This document shows, one piece after another, positions 34,451-47,411 of a stretch of 64,000 nucleotides of DNA. The position numbers and the translations under genes were made by a program. The notes beneath the pieces are model-generated. The model was not told the origin of the DNA. It saw only the letters and a program-made list of their open reading frames with translations, and searched no databases. The stretch's first letter is position 1; each line of letters begins with the position of its first letter. This stretch comes from Rhizophagus irregularis (taxonomy: Eukaryota; Glomeromycota; Glomeromycetes; Glomerales; Glomeraceae), in the NCBI RefSeq assembly GCF_026210795.1, contig NC_089445.1, positions 2,666,001 through 2,730,000 of the forward strand. The letters are read 5' to 3'.

Positions 34451-34790
34451 ACATGAAATTGGATTATATATGGTGATTAAACCGATTATATACGGGGATT
34501 AAACAAATTATATATGGGTAATATCAAATTAAACAGATTATATTGTAATATCAATTGTATATGGGCAATATTAAAATATATGGATAAACAAATTATATAT
34601 ATCTGAAATGAAATAAAATATGGGCAATGTCAAATACATACGAATTATATATGGATAATATTAAACAGATTAAAACAGATTATATTATACTTAAACAGAT
34701 TATATTATACTTAAACAGATTATATACTTAAAAACAGATTATATATTTAAACAGATTATATACTTAAAACAGATTATATTATCTTATATT
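34451..34790. repeat. Degenerate TTAAACAGATTATAT repeat array
   Basis: The core AAACAGATTATAT recurs with spacers of TATACTT, ACTTA or TATTT; earlier copies read AAACCGATTATA and AAACAAATTATATATGGG. Most regular at 34660-34780. Confidence 0.75.
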
Positions 34791-37700
34791 ATATATTTAG
34801 AAATTTTTATAAAAAAAAAAAATTTTTATAAAAATTTATTAAAAAAATTTATTAAAATTATTTTTTTAAAAAAAAATCCAAATCCATAAATCCTTTAACT
34901 TAAAATGGGTTCGATTCGAAAAATCCTTGGATCATAAGAATAATTTGATCAACTTCTTTTTATGGAATGTCCGATTAAATCCGTTTTTTTTTTAAAAAAA
35001 AAATAATAATAATAATTTAAATCCGTTTTTTTTTAAAAAAAAAAAAATAATAATAATGAAATCATAAGAATAATTTGATCAACTTCTTTTTATGGAATTT
35101 CCGATTAAATCCGTTTTTTTTTTAAAAGAATAATAATAATAATTTTTTTTAATTAATTATTAAAATTATTTTTATGTTTTCCACCTTTATTTTTTCTTCT
35201 TCTTAATATGTACTGTATTAATATTCTTGTTTTTACAGTATGTTGTTTTTACAATATGTTGTTTTTTTACAATATGATTAAAAAAAACGCGTCCCCCCCC
35301 CCCCGAATATGTAAAATATGTAATATATGACGATCTTTATTTGCGAACCCTGCGCAAATACTGCGGCAACGGGATGCAGTGCCCGAAGGAACCAGTAAAA
35401 CCTTGATTTGGATGTACAAATAAAAAATCAGGATATCCAATCGGGAAAGGTAAATTAAAGGGGGATCCGTTTCTGACATCGGCGCAGTTCATCAATAAAG
35501 AAAAGATCAACATTTGTAAGTTACACGTGTAGCATGATCCTTTCCTAAATGATGAGTTCAGTTGAAATTATGAGTACAGGCTAAAATGATTGATTAACTT
35601 TATTAAGTTAAAATAAGAATTGCGTTATGATATAATATGGCATAGTTCAAAGCTTAAGTAATATCTTTACCAGAATTGGAAAAAAGTTGAATATGCCCTT
35701 GAACGCCCAATTTATTTTACAAAAAAGATTAAAACAAAAAAAAGGCTAAAAAAAAAATTTTTTTTTTTATTCTATAAGAAATTAAAAAGAAAAGAAAAAA
35801 AAAAAATTTTTTTCTTTCCTATTATTCAAAGTTCCCAAACATAAAAGAAACACAGGATGAGGGAATTTTTTGACGAAAAGGTTTTCGAGGTAACCAAATA
35901 AAGTAATTTGATTAACATTTAAGGATAAAAAGAACCTTTTTGTTGTTATTTGTGTTCCTGCGTCACTTTGCAGATGCATCAGATCAATAATACATTTGAA
36001 ATGGTTACAAAAAAATAATATATATATATATTTTTATAATATTCGCGTTTCATATTAAGACATTATACATTATACATTATACATTATTATTATTATACGT
36101 AACATTATATGTACGATACTCTCTTTGTTTGGTTGATTTGATTTTTGGCTAAGTAACTGGCGTAATAAATAAAAAAGAAACCTTTTATGTAATAATATTC
36201 TTGATAAAAATGATAAACAATTTTGAAACGTCATATAATAAGAAATGTGTCATTTTTTATAATCATGATATAAATATTATATATTATTTATTCTAATAAT
36301 TTTGAATAATATTTTGCATATAATACATATAATACAATGAATAAACGCGAAAATGTATCATTTACGAATAATATAATATATTATCTTTTGAATCATCACG
36401 TGATTTTAAATTTAAAACTTTTTTGGAAAATAAGGTTAAATGTTATTTATATGCGTTTTATGCGTAAAAAAGGCTAAACATGTTTCATAATATAAACCTG
36501 AGTTTGAATATTTAGTTATACCCTGGTAACAAACGTAAGTCTCCATTGTCTCAATAAAAAAATTGTTTGACCCTTTTCAATAGTAAAAAAAATTCGGGTG
36601 ACCTTTTTTTGGGACTTAAAAACAACTTCATGCTTTGGTTATCAGGTTGTCAGTTTAAATGAAGCACAAAAAAAAAAATCGAATGATGTCTTGGAAAAGA
36701 AAATTTAAGCTTTAGGTTCCAACATTCCATTGCAGAATATTTGTAACACTCAAATTAATTTATTCATTGGATCATCCTCATAGAAATTTCATTTCAATTG
36801 TATAATATTTCTTAATTTACTTTTTTCTTCCCACAAGAATGATCATTAAATGGCAATCAATATAACTTTCTATAACAATAGTCTAGCTAAAAAAAATTAC
36901 CAAAAGAAAAAATTTATTATAAACAAAGAAAAATTTTTTTTTTTTAGTAGTCAAAATTAGTTAATTAATTAATTTTCTCTTCTTTACATATTAGGTATGT
37001 GATGTTTACTCGATTGTATCATGTCCTGTTATGTTTCGATGTTCATCACAATTCATATCACCAAATTCGATCGGATGAATCGGAAGATCCGACCTCAACC
37101 TCGGCAAATTCACGTGAACACGGAGTTTTCGGTAATATTATATTATATATATGTTAATAAAAAAAACAATGTCGGTATATTCCGATAATGAGATATTATA
37201 ATGAAATTTCTTTTGGAATATTCCGATATTTTTTTTTTTTTCTTAGCGTGACATTTTTAATTATATTCTTTTTTCTTATAATTCGTTCAAGAAAAAAACT
37301 TTTTAAAATTTTTTTTATTATCTATTATACGATTTAGGAAAATCATTCGATGAATGAAAATAAAATCCATTTATATTTTAATGATTTGTTTGTAAGACAT
37401 TTTTATTATTTTTTACGAAATTTTCTTTTCTTTGTAGAAATACGTAGAAATACTTAGAAATACTTAGAAATACGTGATAAAGGTGGGAAAAAACGGAAAA
37501 AGGTGGATAAAATCTGAGAATTCTTGGCAAATATGTATCAGAAAAATAATATATCGTATCAGATACGAACTATTCAATAAAAAGCAATCACGTAGATCAT
37601 TTGAATCATTAGTTGATTTTCTAATGATTGTCTCATGATAAATAAATTCATTGGGTGTGATATTCTCTTAAATGAATTAAAATTTTTTAAACGCGCAATA

Positions 37701-40366
37701 ACGTTTACGTATCAAAATTATAACGTATTGCATAATAAAGTTTTATTTGTATGTTATATGATGTATTATTAGTCATCACGTACGCACGTACGATCTTTTT
37801 TTGTATAAGATATTATAAGATATTTAAGATATTTGGTATGAGTATATGAGTATTTATTTTATTATGGTATAAGATATTTATTTTATTATGGTATGAGCTT
37901 TTTTTTTTTAGGAAACCTTTCACCTAGTAACAAATTTTTTCCTTCGAATTCAAATGTTAATTAAGGGGTTTTATTTATTTAATTTATTTACACAATTTTT
38001 TATTACACAACTTACTTTTTTTATGAATAAAAAATTCCGGTTCAAATAGATATTATTATTGGAAAAAAATTTTATTGCATGATATTTTTTTTTTTTTAAA
38101 AAAAAGAACCCTTTTTTTTATTATTTTAATTTCTATTTTTATTTCTATTATTATTATTATTATTATTATTATATTATTATTATTATTATTATTATTTAAA
38201 GAAAAAAAAAAAGATTAATTCCCAAAAAATCATTTTCGTTCTGATATAGACAAATAATTATTTATTTGTTTACATTTGATTATTTATTTATAACCAATCA
38301 TTTACACACAAAAATGGTATAAATGGTTTTTAATATGAACATTAAAGAACATCAAAGAACATTAAAGAAACATTAAAGAAAAAAATCATGACCCATTTTT
38401 ACAAAACAATTTTTACAAAAACATTTTACAAAAAAAACATTTTACAAAACATTTTTACTAAAACGCGATTTTGATTTTCCGCAGCGAAATTTTTTTTAAA
38501 TTAATATATATATATATATATATAATATATTATATATAGAATATTGATATTATAGATACTGATATATATTTATTACCAAATTGTCCAAATTGTCCAAATT
38601 ATTCCAAATTGTACAAAATTGTACAAAATTGTAACAAATTTGTATCACAAAAGCTTATTAACCGTTTTTCTTTCATAATTTTCATTAATTACAAATTTAT
38701 ATTTTTAGACTCTAAATAAACTTTTTTTTTTTGCCAAAATTTTAACCAAATATAATAAATTTAATCTTTAATCTTTTTAATCTAATACAAATCTTTTTTT
38801 TTTCATAAAAAAAAAACTGCAAAAAAAGTTTCTTTTTGTTATGGTCCTATAAAAGATTACGCCATAATTCTATCATAATAAAAAGATCATCAAACCAAAT
38901 ATCACCACACAAATAAGCCAAATAAGCCAGATGGACACAAAAATGAACGCCACAAATGAAAAAATCATGTGGGTTCAGCTATCATGGTCATGTGGCACAG
39001 TAACAATTAGGGCATCCCACATTTTCCCCCTTAATTAAATAAAATAAAATAAAAAAAAATAATTCTTTTGTTTAAAATAAAAAAATAAAATAAAATAAAA
39101 TAAAAATAAATAATCATAATTTAAAGAATTTTTTTTGATTATTAATTTCAAAATTTTAAAAATTTATCAAGAAAACGCGTTAATAGAATGTTTTCTACCG
39201 AATTTTTGGCTTGATAACGTGCATTTCACGTGATTTGACTTTTTTTTTTAAAAACTTTTTAAACTTTTTGAAAAAATAATTTTTGTTTTTATTATAATCA
39301 TTTTTTGAAAAAAAAATTTACAAAATAACAAATTACAAAAAAAAAAAATTTTTTAAAGTCGACAGAAAAAAAAAACAATCAGCACAAATAAGTTAAAACT
39401 TGAAAGTTCGGAGTCATCTTTCTTAAACTTTCTTAATACGTTTTATTATAAAACCTTTTTTAGTACAAAAAGAGTAAAATATAATATTATAATAATCGCG
39501 AGTTCGCGACTTTATTAAACCAAATTAGAGTTTATTTAAATCACGTGATGCTCTTTAAAATAATAATGCTAACCTTTTAAGAAGCATTTGACCTTTTTCT
39601 CTTTCAAGATTTTTATTTTAAAAAAATCGAATAAAAAATTATATAGATACATATATGTATTTCAATTACATAAACTTATTTAATTTATTATACATGAATA
39701 TAACGTACGCATACGCACATGAATTGCATGAAATTACATATTAACTTATAATTAACCTCATTTTTTTTTAATAAGACCATAAATGATAAATTAAATTAAA
39801 TTAAATTAAATAATAATACCGATTTAATAATAAATTTTAGTTATCGTCTAAACTCATACACGAACGATTATAATATAAAATATAATATAATAATATATAT
39901 ATATAAAATGTATATGTATATATATATTATTTGTTTAATCTCTTATTTAAAAAAATTGTTCAGATAAAAAGATAAAATTAAAACGGGATATTTCTTTTAA
40001 AGAATAAATTAATTTATTTTGACATAAATAAAAAAAAAATTTTTTTTTTTTAATTTACACATGAATAAAAAAGATAATATCAATTACGCAGTTTTAACTT
40101 TGAATTTTATGTGTATACAAGAATCCATAATTGGTTACTTGATTCTGGGAAGATCTGGAATCTACTAATCAATCGTCACAAGCCCACAAGCCGCGAATTA
40201 CAAACGAAACCCTAAATTTTTTTTTTTTTCTTTATCTATTTTAGTTACCTTTTTTATATACTTTTTAGTTAACCCTTTTTGAAATAATTTTATCCTAATA
40301 AAAACAAGAACATAAATAAATAAATAAATAAATAATAAAAATATATTTATAATATATTAAAAATAC

Positions 40367-40416
<50 letters not shown>

Positions 40417-43395
40417 TTTTTATAAAAATATATTAATTATTTTTTAAAAATGCTTTCATCATATCAAATGGTTCCTGACTTCCCGTACTAAAAAATAAAA
40501 CTCGTGATTTAAAAAGACGTGTCCAATAATTAATAATAATTATATCAAAAGGAAGCTTTTCTGTGTTTACTCTTCTTTTGATTTAAACTAAATTTAGTTA
40601 TCTTGTCTATTTTTGGATTTTTGGAATGTTCAAAGAAAGAAAGAAAAACGTTTTGTTTGAATATTGGGCTTGTGTTGATGCATAAAGGTATCTTTTTTTT
40701 CAAAATTAAATCAATTGTGTAACGATCTTTTTTTTTTTTTAATTTATATTATAATAATTAATATTATAATAATAATTAAATTATACGATATTTCTTGTCA
40801 CATTCTGACTCATAACTTGTAAGAAAAAAAAGAAAACTTGGCAAAAAAAAAAGAAATTATTTTTAAAAACTTACATGAACGTTAATACATTTTTTTTTTA
40901 ATTTTTTTTTTTTTGGCCAAGTTTTATTTTATTTTTATCTTTTTCAATTTTATATATATATACATATATATACATATATATATATTTATTTTTATTTTAT
41001 TTTATTTTATTTTATTTGTTAGGTAAATTATAAACGCGTTTTTTACATTCTTTACGTTTTTTTAATAATAAAAAAATACACCTAATAATAATTTTTTTTT
41101 TTATTTACGTACGCAAAAATAATATCACAAAAAAAGGGAGCTCGCCGGCTCATCATTGATTTTTTTTTTTTTTACCCATAAAATTCCCCTGATTGTTTCT
41201 TGATAATAATTGGTCCAAATCTTAAATTTTTTATTTATATGTAAAAGAAAATATTATTTATTTGAAAGGTGTAAAAAATATTGTAAAAAAAAATAAAAAT
41301 AAAAAATAGAATAATAAAAAGTAATTATATTATAAAATGATACGTTACACAGCTATTATAAACATTTCAATGTTGCATAAATATTTGATTCAATTTCTCA
41401 CGCTAAAAAAAAAAAAAAAATTTATGAAAGTGATACTGCGCCTTATGGAGAATGAGTTTCCGGACAATCATTTTTTTATTACAAACAAAAGAAAGGAATA
41501 TCATCAAAGAACATTAAAGAAGAAAAAGAAAATGACAAAACAATGGAAATAACTACATGTAATAAATAATACGGTATTATATTTCCGATCATAGTAATGA
41601 TGACTTCATGACTTTTTTTTTTTTCAAAAAAAAGTCCCTCTTTTTTTTTAAAAGGAAAAATAAGAAAAATATATTTTTAAAAATAATTAAAGAGGAAAAT
41701 TTCCGTATTTCCGTAGTGGAATATCAATTACTTTATTCGTTGTTGACCTTTTGTCACTGCGGAATGATTCTTACTTGTTTTGTTTTATTTATTTAATTTA
41801 TCATATGGAATTACGAAAGTATTCGTGCACAAAAAAAAATGTCGTGATTACATGCGTATAAATGAATGACAATATACAGGCATTTCATTGTAATTATTTT
41901 ATAGTATATCCTTTATTATCTTTATTTTATTTTTTTTTCGCGAATAAGATTTGTAAATTTACGCACAATATTAAATAACAACAAAAAATAACAAAAGAAT
42001 ATAATATTATTATCATTATTATGAACATGAAAAAAATTCACGAAGAAATAAAACGAAACGAAAAAAATTCAGAATTAATGAATGTGATATTAAGAAAGAA
42101 ACGAAAAAAAAATTTTTTAATCGACAATCGACAATATAAATTTTTTTTTTATATTGTTAAAATTATTTTATCACGTCATTATTTCTTTGAAAAAAAAAAT
42201 TTTATTTATTTTTTTTTTTCACGTTCAAACATCTCGCGATATAAAAATATTATTTTTTTCACGTAATGATTTATTTCAAGAAGGGAAAATAATATCGTGC
42301 CAAAATAAAAAAATATTATTAAAATTTTACTAAAAATAAATTATTTTAATACATAAACATTTTTTTTAAAACGAATAAAACGCCTTATACCAAGTTGAAG
42401 TCTTATGATGGTGAAACAGGGTAATTTGGTTTACTAAAGTAGTTTTAAGGAAAGAAAAACAACACTTTGTGTGATTCTATAATAGGTAATATAAAATGAA
42501 CGTAAAGTAATAACGATCTTCAAAGATTATTCGCCTTTAAAAACTTTCCCAGAAAAAAAAAAGGAAGAAATTTTTTATTTTTTAATTTTTTTTTTTTTTT
42601 CGAATTTTTTTTTCCTTTTACGAGAATTTTTTTTTTTTTACATCAAAAAAAAATTTTTTTTTTATTGTAGGAGGCGCGGTATACAATCATGTAAAAAAAA
42701 AAGTATACAAGATATTTTATCAAGAACAAAAGCTTGTTTGTTTTTTCTAAAATAAATTATTTTTATTATCATTTCTTTTTCCCATTTTTTTTTTTTTTTT
42801 TTCTCAAACACTTTTTTCTTTATTTGAAAGCATATTTGTTAATTTACATAATAGGCAAAGTTTAAAAATATTTGGATTTCAAGTTTTAAGATCCCCAAAT
42901 ATTTTTAATAATTTTGATTATAATATAAAAAAAAAAAAATTATATATAATACAGCCTATTATACAGCCTCATTATTATATAGATTTTTGATGTACCCCAT
43001 TTTTTTATATTTAAGTAAGGTAAATTCGGCGTACATGCAACTCTTACCCAAAATTTTTTTCAACTCATTTTTTATTTTATTTTATTTTTTTTTAAACTAT
43101 TAAAAAAAAAAACAAATACCAAAAATCGTATTATTAAATTTTTTATATATAAAGACCCATTTAACCCTTTGCTCTCAAAAAATATTTTTTTATAAAAAAA
43201 ATTTTTTTTTCGTTATATATATTATTATTTATTATTTTTTTTCTTTCATTTTTTTTTCTTTGAACAGCAAAGAAATATTTTTTTTTTTTTTTTAAGAATA
43301 CACTTTTTTTTTCGTTCCCTTTTTGTTTTTAAAAACTCTTTTTTTTTATATAAAAAAAAACCCCCAAAAACAAAAAAAAAAAAATATTAACAAAA

Positions 43396-43958
43396 ATGTC
43401 TCGTGGTAACCATAACGAAAGTGATTACAATTTTACTTATCCTTTAACAAAATTAGATACTCTTCTTTTATCTCAAGATCAAAAATTTTATTTTCCAAAT
43501 CAAGAGAAAAATATTCAAACATCACGACCATATACTTATTATCCTTCTGTCACAAATTTTTCATCACGTTATCCTAATTCCGAGCTGGCTTCATCTGACC
43601 AACAATATCTCGGAATGGATGATGAAACAAGAAAAAATACTTTATCTTTATCTTTACAACAACAAAATTCTTTTTCTCCTCCTTCTATCACCAATGACGA
43701 TAGTACTTCGTCATGTTGTTCTATTTCCGAGCTGGCTTTATCCGACCATCATTACCTCGGAGCAGAAGATCATGATACCGCAAGTGATCAGTCACCTGAT
43801 TCACCAAAGACACCTACCAATGGTCCATTCAATGTTAATAATAATGTAAATATTTCTTATCCTTGGTCTTTATCAACAGTATATGAATTATCCCCACCCC
43901 CTGTATCACAAAAAATTTATCATACCCCTTCAATATTTAATTTCAATCAAAATGATTT

Positions 43959-43989
<31 letters not shown>

Positions 43990-44856
43990 AACAAACAAAA
44001 TCAACAAGATTTATCACAGGATATCATTTCACCTTTACAATCATCACCTTCCCTTTCAACATCTTCTTGTTTAGATTATTCAGATGTGAATGATAAAGTT
44101 GAACCAGAACAATCAATTCTTTATGATAATAATAATAATAATATCAACACTTGTGAAGAATCTTCAAAAAAAGGTTATCAAAGAAAATCAAAAGAAGAAA
44201 TTTTCTTAAAATTTAAATTACCAAAAAATGGTATCGCAACTCGTACTAGAAGTAAGAAATCGATACCAAATCAAGACCCTCCTTCAATGATAAAGAAAAA
44301 ACATCATTTATCAGAAGAAGAAAAAACTTTACAAAAATATTCTTTTAAAGTTGCTGATATTCCTCCATTTTCAAGAAAAGTTACTCTTCCTTCAAAAAAT
44401 TCTCAAGTAATTAATAATTTATCAAAGAAAAATTCAAATTATCCTATACCGAAGACGAGATCACAGATTTTATCAAATTGGACTTATTATGATCAGAAAA
44501 AATTTTTATCATTTTATTTATCTGAAGGAAAAAATTTCGGTCAACTCGCTAAATCTTTAAACAAATCAACAAAAGAAGTTGTTGAATTTTATTATTATTT
44601 TAAAATGTCTAAGGAATTTAGAACCGCAAAATCCATTAAGAAAGAATTAGTGAATTATTCTTCTAAACTTGAACAGATTAATGATTCTATAATTAAATTA
44701 AAACATTTATCAAATGTCGAAAAATCTATTTCATCGCCTACTACAAGAGTAGCTCCAACAAGAGTAACATTTGCACCTAGTGCTATAAGTAAAAAGAGAA
44801 GGGGAAGACCAAAAAAGAGTTCTCATGTGCGAGGCGGAATACATTATTATTATTAA
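43396..44856 (+). CDS. SANT-domain / AT-hook chromatin protein
   Basis: A single-exon gene of 486 residues with no intron, unlike its neighbours. The first ~250 residues are low complexity: Ser/Pro/Asn-rich, a Gln10 run near 189-198 and an Asn run near 245-249. Two internal copies of a short motif occur (SELASSDQQYLG at about 62-73, SELALSDHHYLG at about 111-122). A SANT (Myb-like) domain lies at about 361-412, with the pattern SNWTYYDQKKFL...GKNFGQLAKSL...EVVEFYYYFK. This is the form seen in RCOR/MIER/NCoR-type corepressor subunits, which bind histone tails and histone-modifying enzymes. Near the C-terminus KKRRGRPKK (about 466-474) is an AT-hook, which binds the minor groove of AT-rich DNA. 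It is probably a nuclear transcriptional regulator. No ELM2 domain was seen. The start is the first ATG after a long A-rich leader. Confidence 0.85.
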
Positions 44857-45088
44857 ATATCATTATTATTAAATATATATATATATTAAATTTTTTTTTC
44901 AATGTAAATTTTTTTTTTTTTTTTTTTACAACATAAACTTAGGGTTATCGCGATTAGCGCGATTAACGCAATTAAAGCAATTAACAATTTTAGCAATTTT
45001 TGCGCATTTACTCTCGTTTTTGAAGAAAAAAAATTTTTTTTAAATAAAAAATTTGTAAATAAAAAAGAATTTTTTTTATTGTATTAAA

Positions 45089-46545
45089 AATATCTTGTCG
45101 TGTTAATGTTGTGATTTAGATGATCTAATTGATTTATTTTGCATTTAAACGATTTTTACTTTGCATTTAGTCTTGTCGTGTAAAGTTGTGATGTAGATGA
45201 TTTAATTGATTTATTTTGCATTTAAACGATTTTACTTTGCATTTATTTAGTCTTGTCGTGTAAAGTTGTGATGTAGATGATTTAATTGATTTATTTTGCA
45301 TTTAAACGATTTTACTTTGCATTTATTTAGTCTTGTCGTGTAAAGTTGTGATGTAGATGATTTAATTGATTTATTTTGCATTTAAACGATTTTACTTTGC
45401 ATTTATTTAGTCTTGTCGTGTAAAGTTGTGATGTAGATGATTTAATTGATTTATTTTGCATTTAAACGATTTTACTTTGCATTTATTTAGTCTTGTCGTG
45501 TAAATTGTGATGTAGATGATTTAATTGATTTATTTTGCATTTAAACGATTTTACTTTGCATTTATTTAGTCTTGTCGTGTAAAGTTGTGATGTAGATGAT
45601 TTAATTGATTTATTTGCATTTAGGCGATTGCCTATTTTACTTTATTTAGTCTTGTCGTGTAAAGTTGTGATGTAGATGATTTAATTGATTTATTTGCATT
45701 TAGGTGATTGCCTATTTTACTTTATTTAGTCTTGTCGTGTAAAGTTGCGATTTAGATGAATTAATTGATTTATCTTGCATTTAAACGATTTTACTTTGCA
45801 TTTTTTTGCATTTGAGACGATTTAATAATTGATTTAGATTGCATTTAATTTAGGCAATTTAATAATTGATTTAAACGTTTTACCTTGCATTTAAACGATT
45901 TTACTTTGCATTTAGACGATTTAATAATTGATTTAGACGTTTTACCTTGTATTTAAACGATTTTATTTGCATTTAGACGATTTAATAATCGATTTAGATT
46001 GCATTTAATTTAATTTAAACGATTTAATAATTGATTTAGACGTTTTACCTTGTATTTAAACGATTTTATTTGCATTTAGACGATTTAATAATCGATTTAG
46101 ATTGCATTTAATTTAATTTAAACGATTTAATAATTGATTTAGACGTTTTACCTTGTATTTAAACGATTTTATTTGCATTGAGACGATTTAATAATCGATT
46201 TAATCGTTTTAACTTGTATTTAAACGATTTTATTTGCATTTAGACGATTTAATAGTCGATTTTGACGTTTTACCTTGCATTTAAACGATTTTACTTTGTT
46301 TTGGACGATTTAATAATCGATTTAGACGTCTTTACCTTGCATTTAAAACGATAGACGATTACCTTGCATTTAAAACGATAGACGTTTGCCTTGCATTTAA
46401 AATAATAGATGTTTACCTTGCATTTAAAATAATAGATGTTTACTTTGCATTTAGACTATTTAATTATTTAGACATTTTACTTTGCTTTTAGAGCGACTTA
46501 ATTGATTTACTTTGCATTTAGACGATTTAGCGGTCAATTACTTGC
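45089..46545. repeat. 1.45-kb minisatellite (80-bp unit, then about 60-bp units)
   Basis: From 45089 to about 45780 there are nine copies of an 80-bp unit beginning TCTTGTCGTGTAAAGTTGTG and ending TTTGCATTTATTTAG. Copies starting at 45171-45411 are nearly identical. From about 45780 the unit changes to a roughly 60-bp form (GACGATTTAATAATTGATTT...CCTTGTATTTAAACG) that decays to the right. All share the TTTGCATTTA-ACGATTT core. It starts about 230 bp after the SANT gene's stop codon. Confidence 0.9.
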
Positions 46546-47372
46546 GGAAATTTAAATCCGCTAATCGTAAATCCACTTTAATTCCGCCAATTCCGATATC
46601 GGAATTTATGTTCCATGTATAATGAGTTGTTAAATTCTTATTTGTTAATACTTTTATTACGTTCCGTATTACGTTCCGATACAAACAACCACACACAAAC
46701 TACATACAAATAACGTCCACAACATCACATATCACATGTGATTTGATAAAACTTTCCTGATTTATAGCATAATAACATAATAACCAGATTAATAACCGGA
46801 TTTATGATCGGAGTATTGACGCCTATTGTGACGTTTTCCCCTTTTTTCTATTTCTCCCTTGTTCTTGTTTCTTTTTTTTTCTTTCAACATTCTATAATTT
46901 TATTCGTTTTTGTTGTTTTTATTCAATAATGATTGTCTATATTAAATTGTCAATAAAGACATTAAAAATATTTATAAATTGTACAACCATTAAAATGTTG
47001 TAACCATCTTTTGATGGTATTTATTTGACTATACTTTTTTAACTTCTAATTGACATTTAGATTTTTTGTACAAATTTTTTTTTTTAAAGTTTCAACCAAT
47101 AATTATCAAAAAAGTTTTTAAAAATTATACGGATGTTCCTATGTACTTGATATAGACATAAAATTATAATTTATAAAAAAACGCGTTTATATTATAATCC
47201 ATTCACGTTAATAAAAAAAAAATAATAATTTACCTAAAAAGTCCTTTTATAAAAAATTTATTTTCATCCTTATTTTGGTAGGTTATTTTACTTTTAATGG
47301 CGTAAATTTCGCCAGCCAAAAAAAAAAATTTTTTATTTTATTTTATTTTATTTTATTTTTTAAAATTTTTTA

Positions 47373-47411
<39 letters not shown>

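Larger units (their letters stand above)
28964..43395. other. 14-kb gene-poor, extremely AT-rich tract
   Basis: No convincing gene was found in this long stretch. It contains poly-A/T runs, an ATT microsatellite (about 30118-30151), TAA/ATAG-type microsatellites (32150-32460), degenerate tandem repeats (33150-33850 and 34451-34790), a C12 run (35293-35304), TA-rich tracts (36010-36040, 38510-38530, 40360-40430) and ATT runs (38140-38200). A short protein-like frame at 37002-37131 is treated as a finding. Open frames of 60-115 codons here are made of Phe/Ile/Lys/Asn/Tyr strings and look like composition artefacts. Confidence 0.55.

Noticed and set aside
35782-35979. 65-codon minus-strand frame
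   Set aside because: Ends in poly-Phe from homopolymer; some varied residues but no other support.
45089-45780. CRISPR-like array
   Set aside because: Repeats are directly adjacent without unique spacers, and the genome is eukaryotic; it is a minisatellite.
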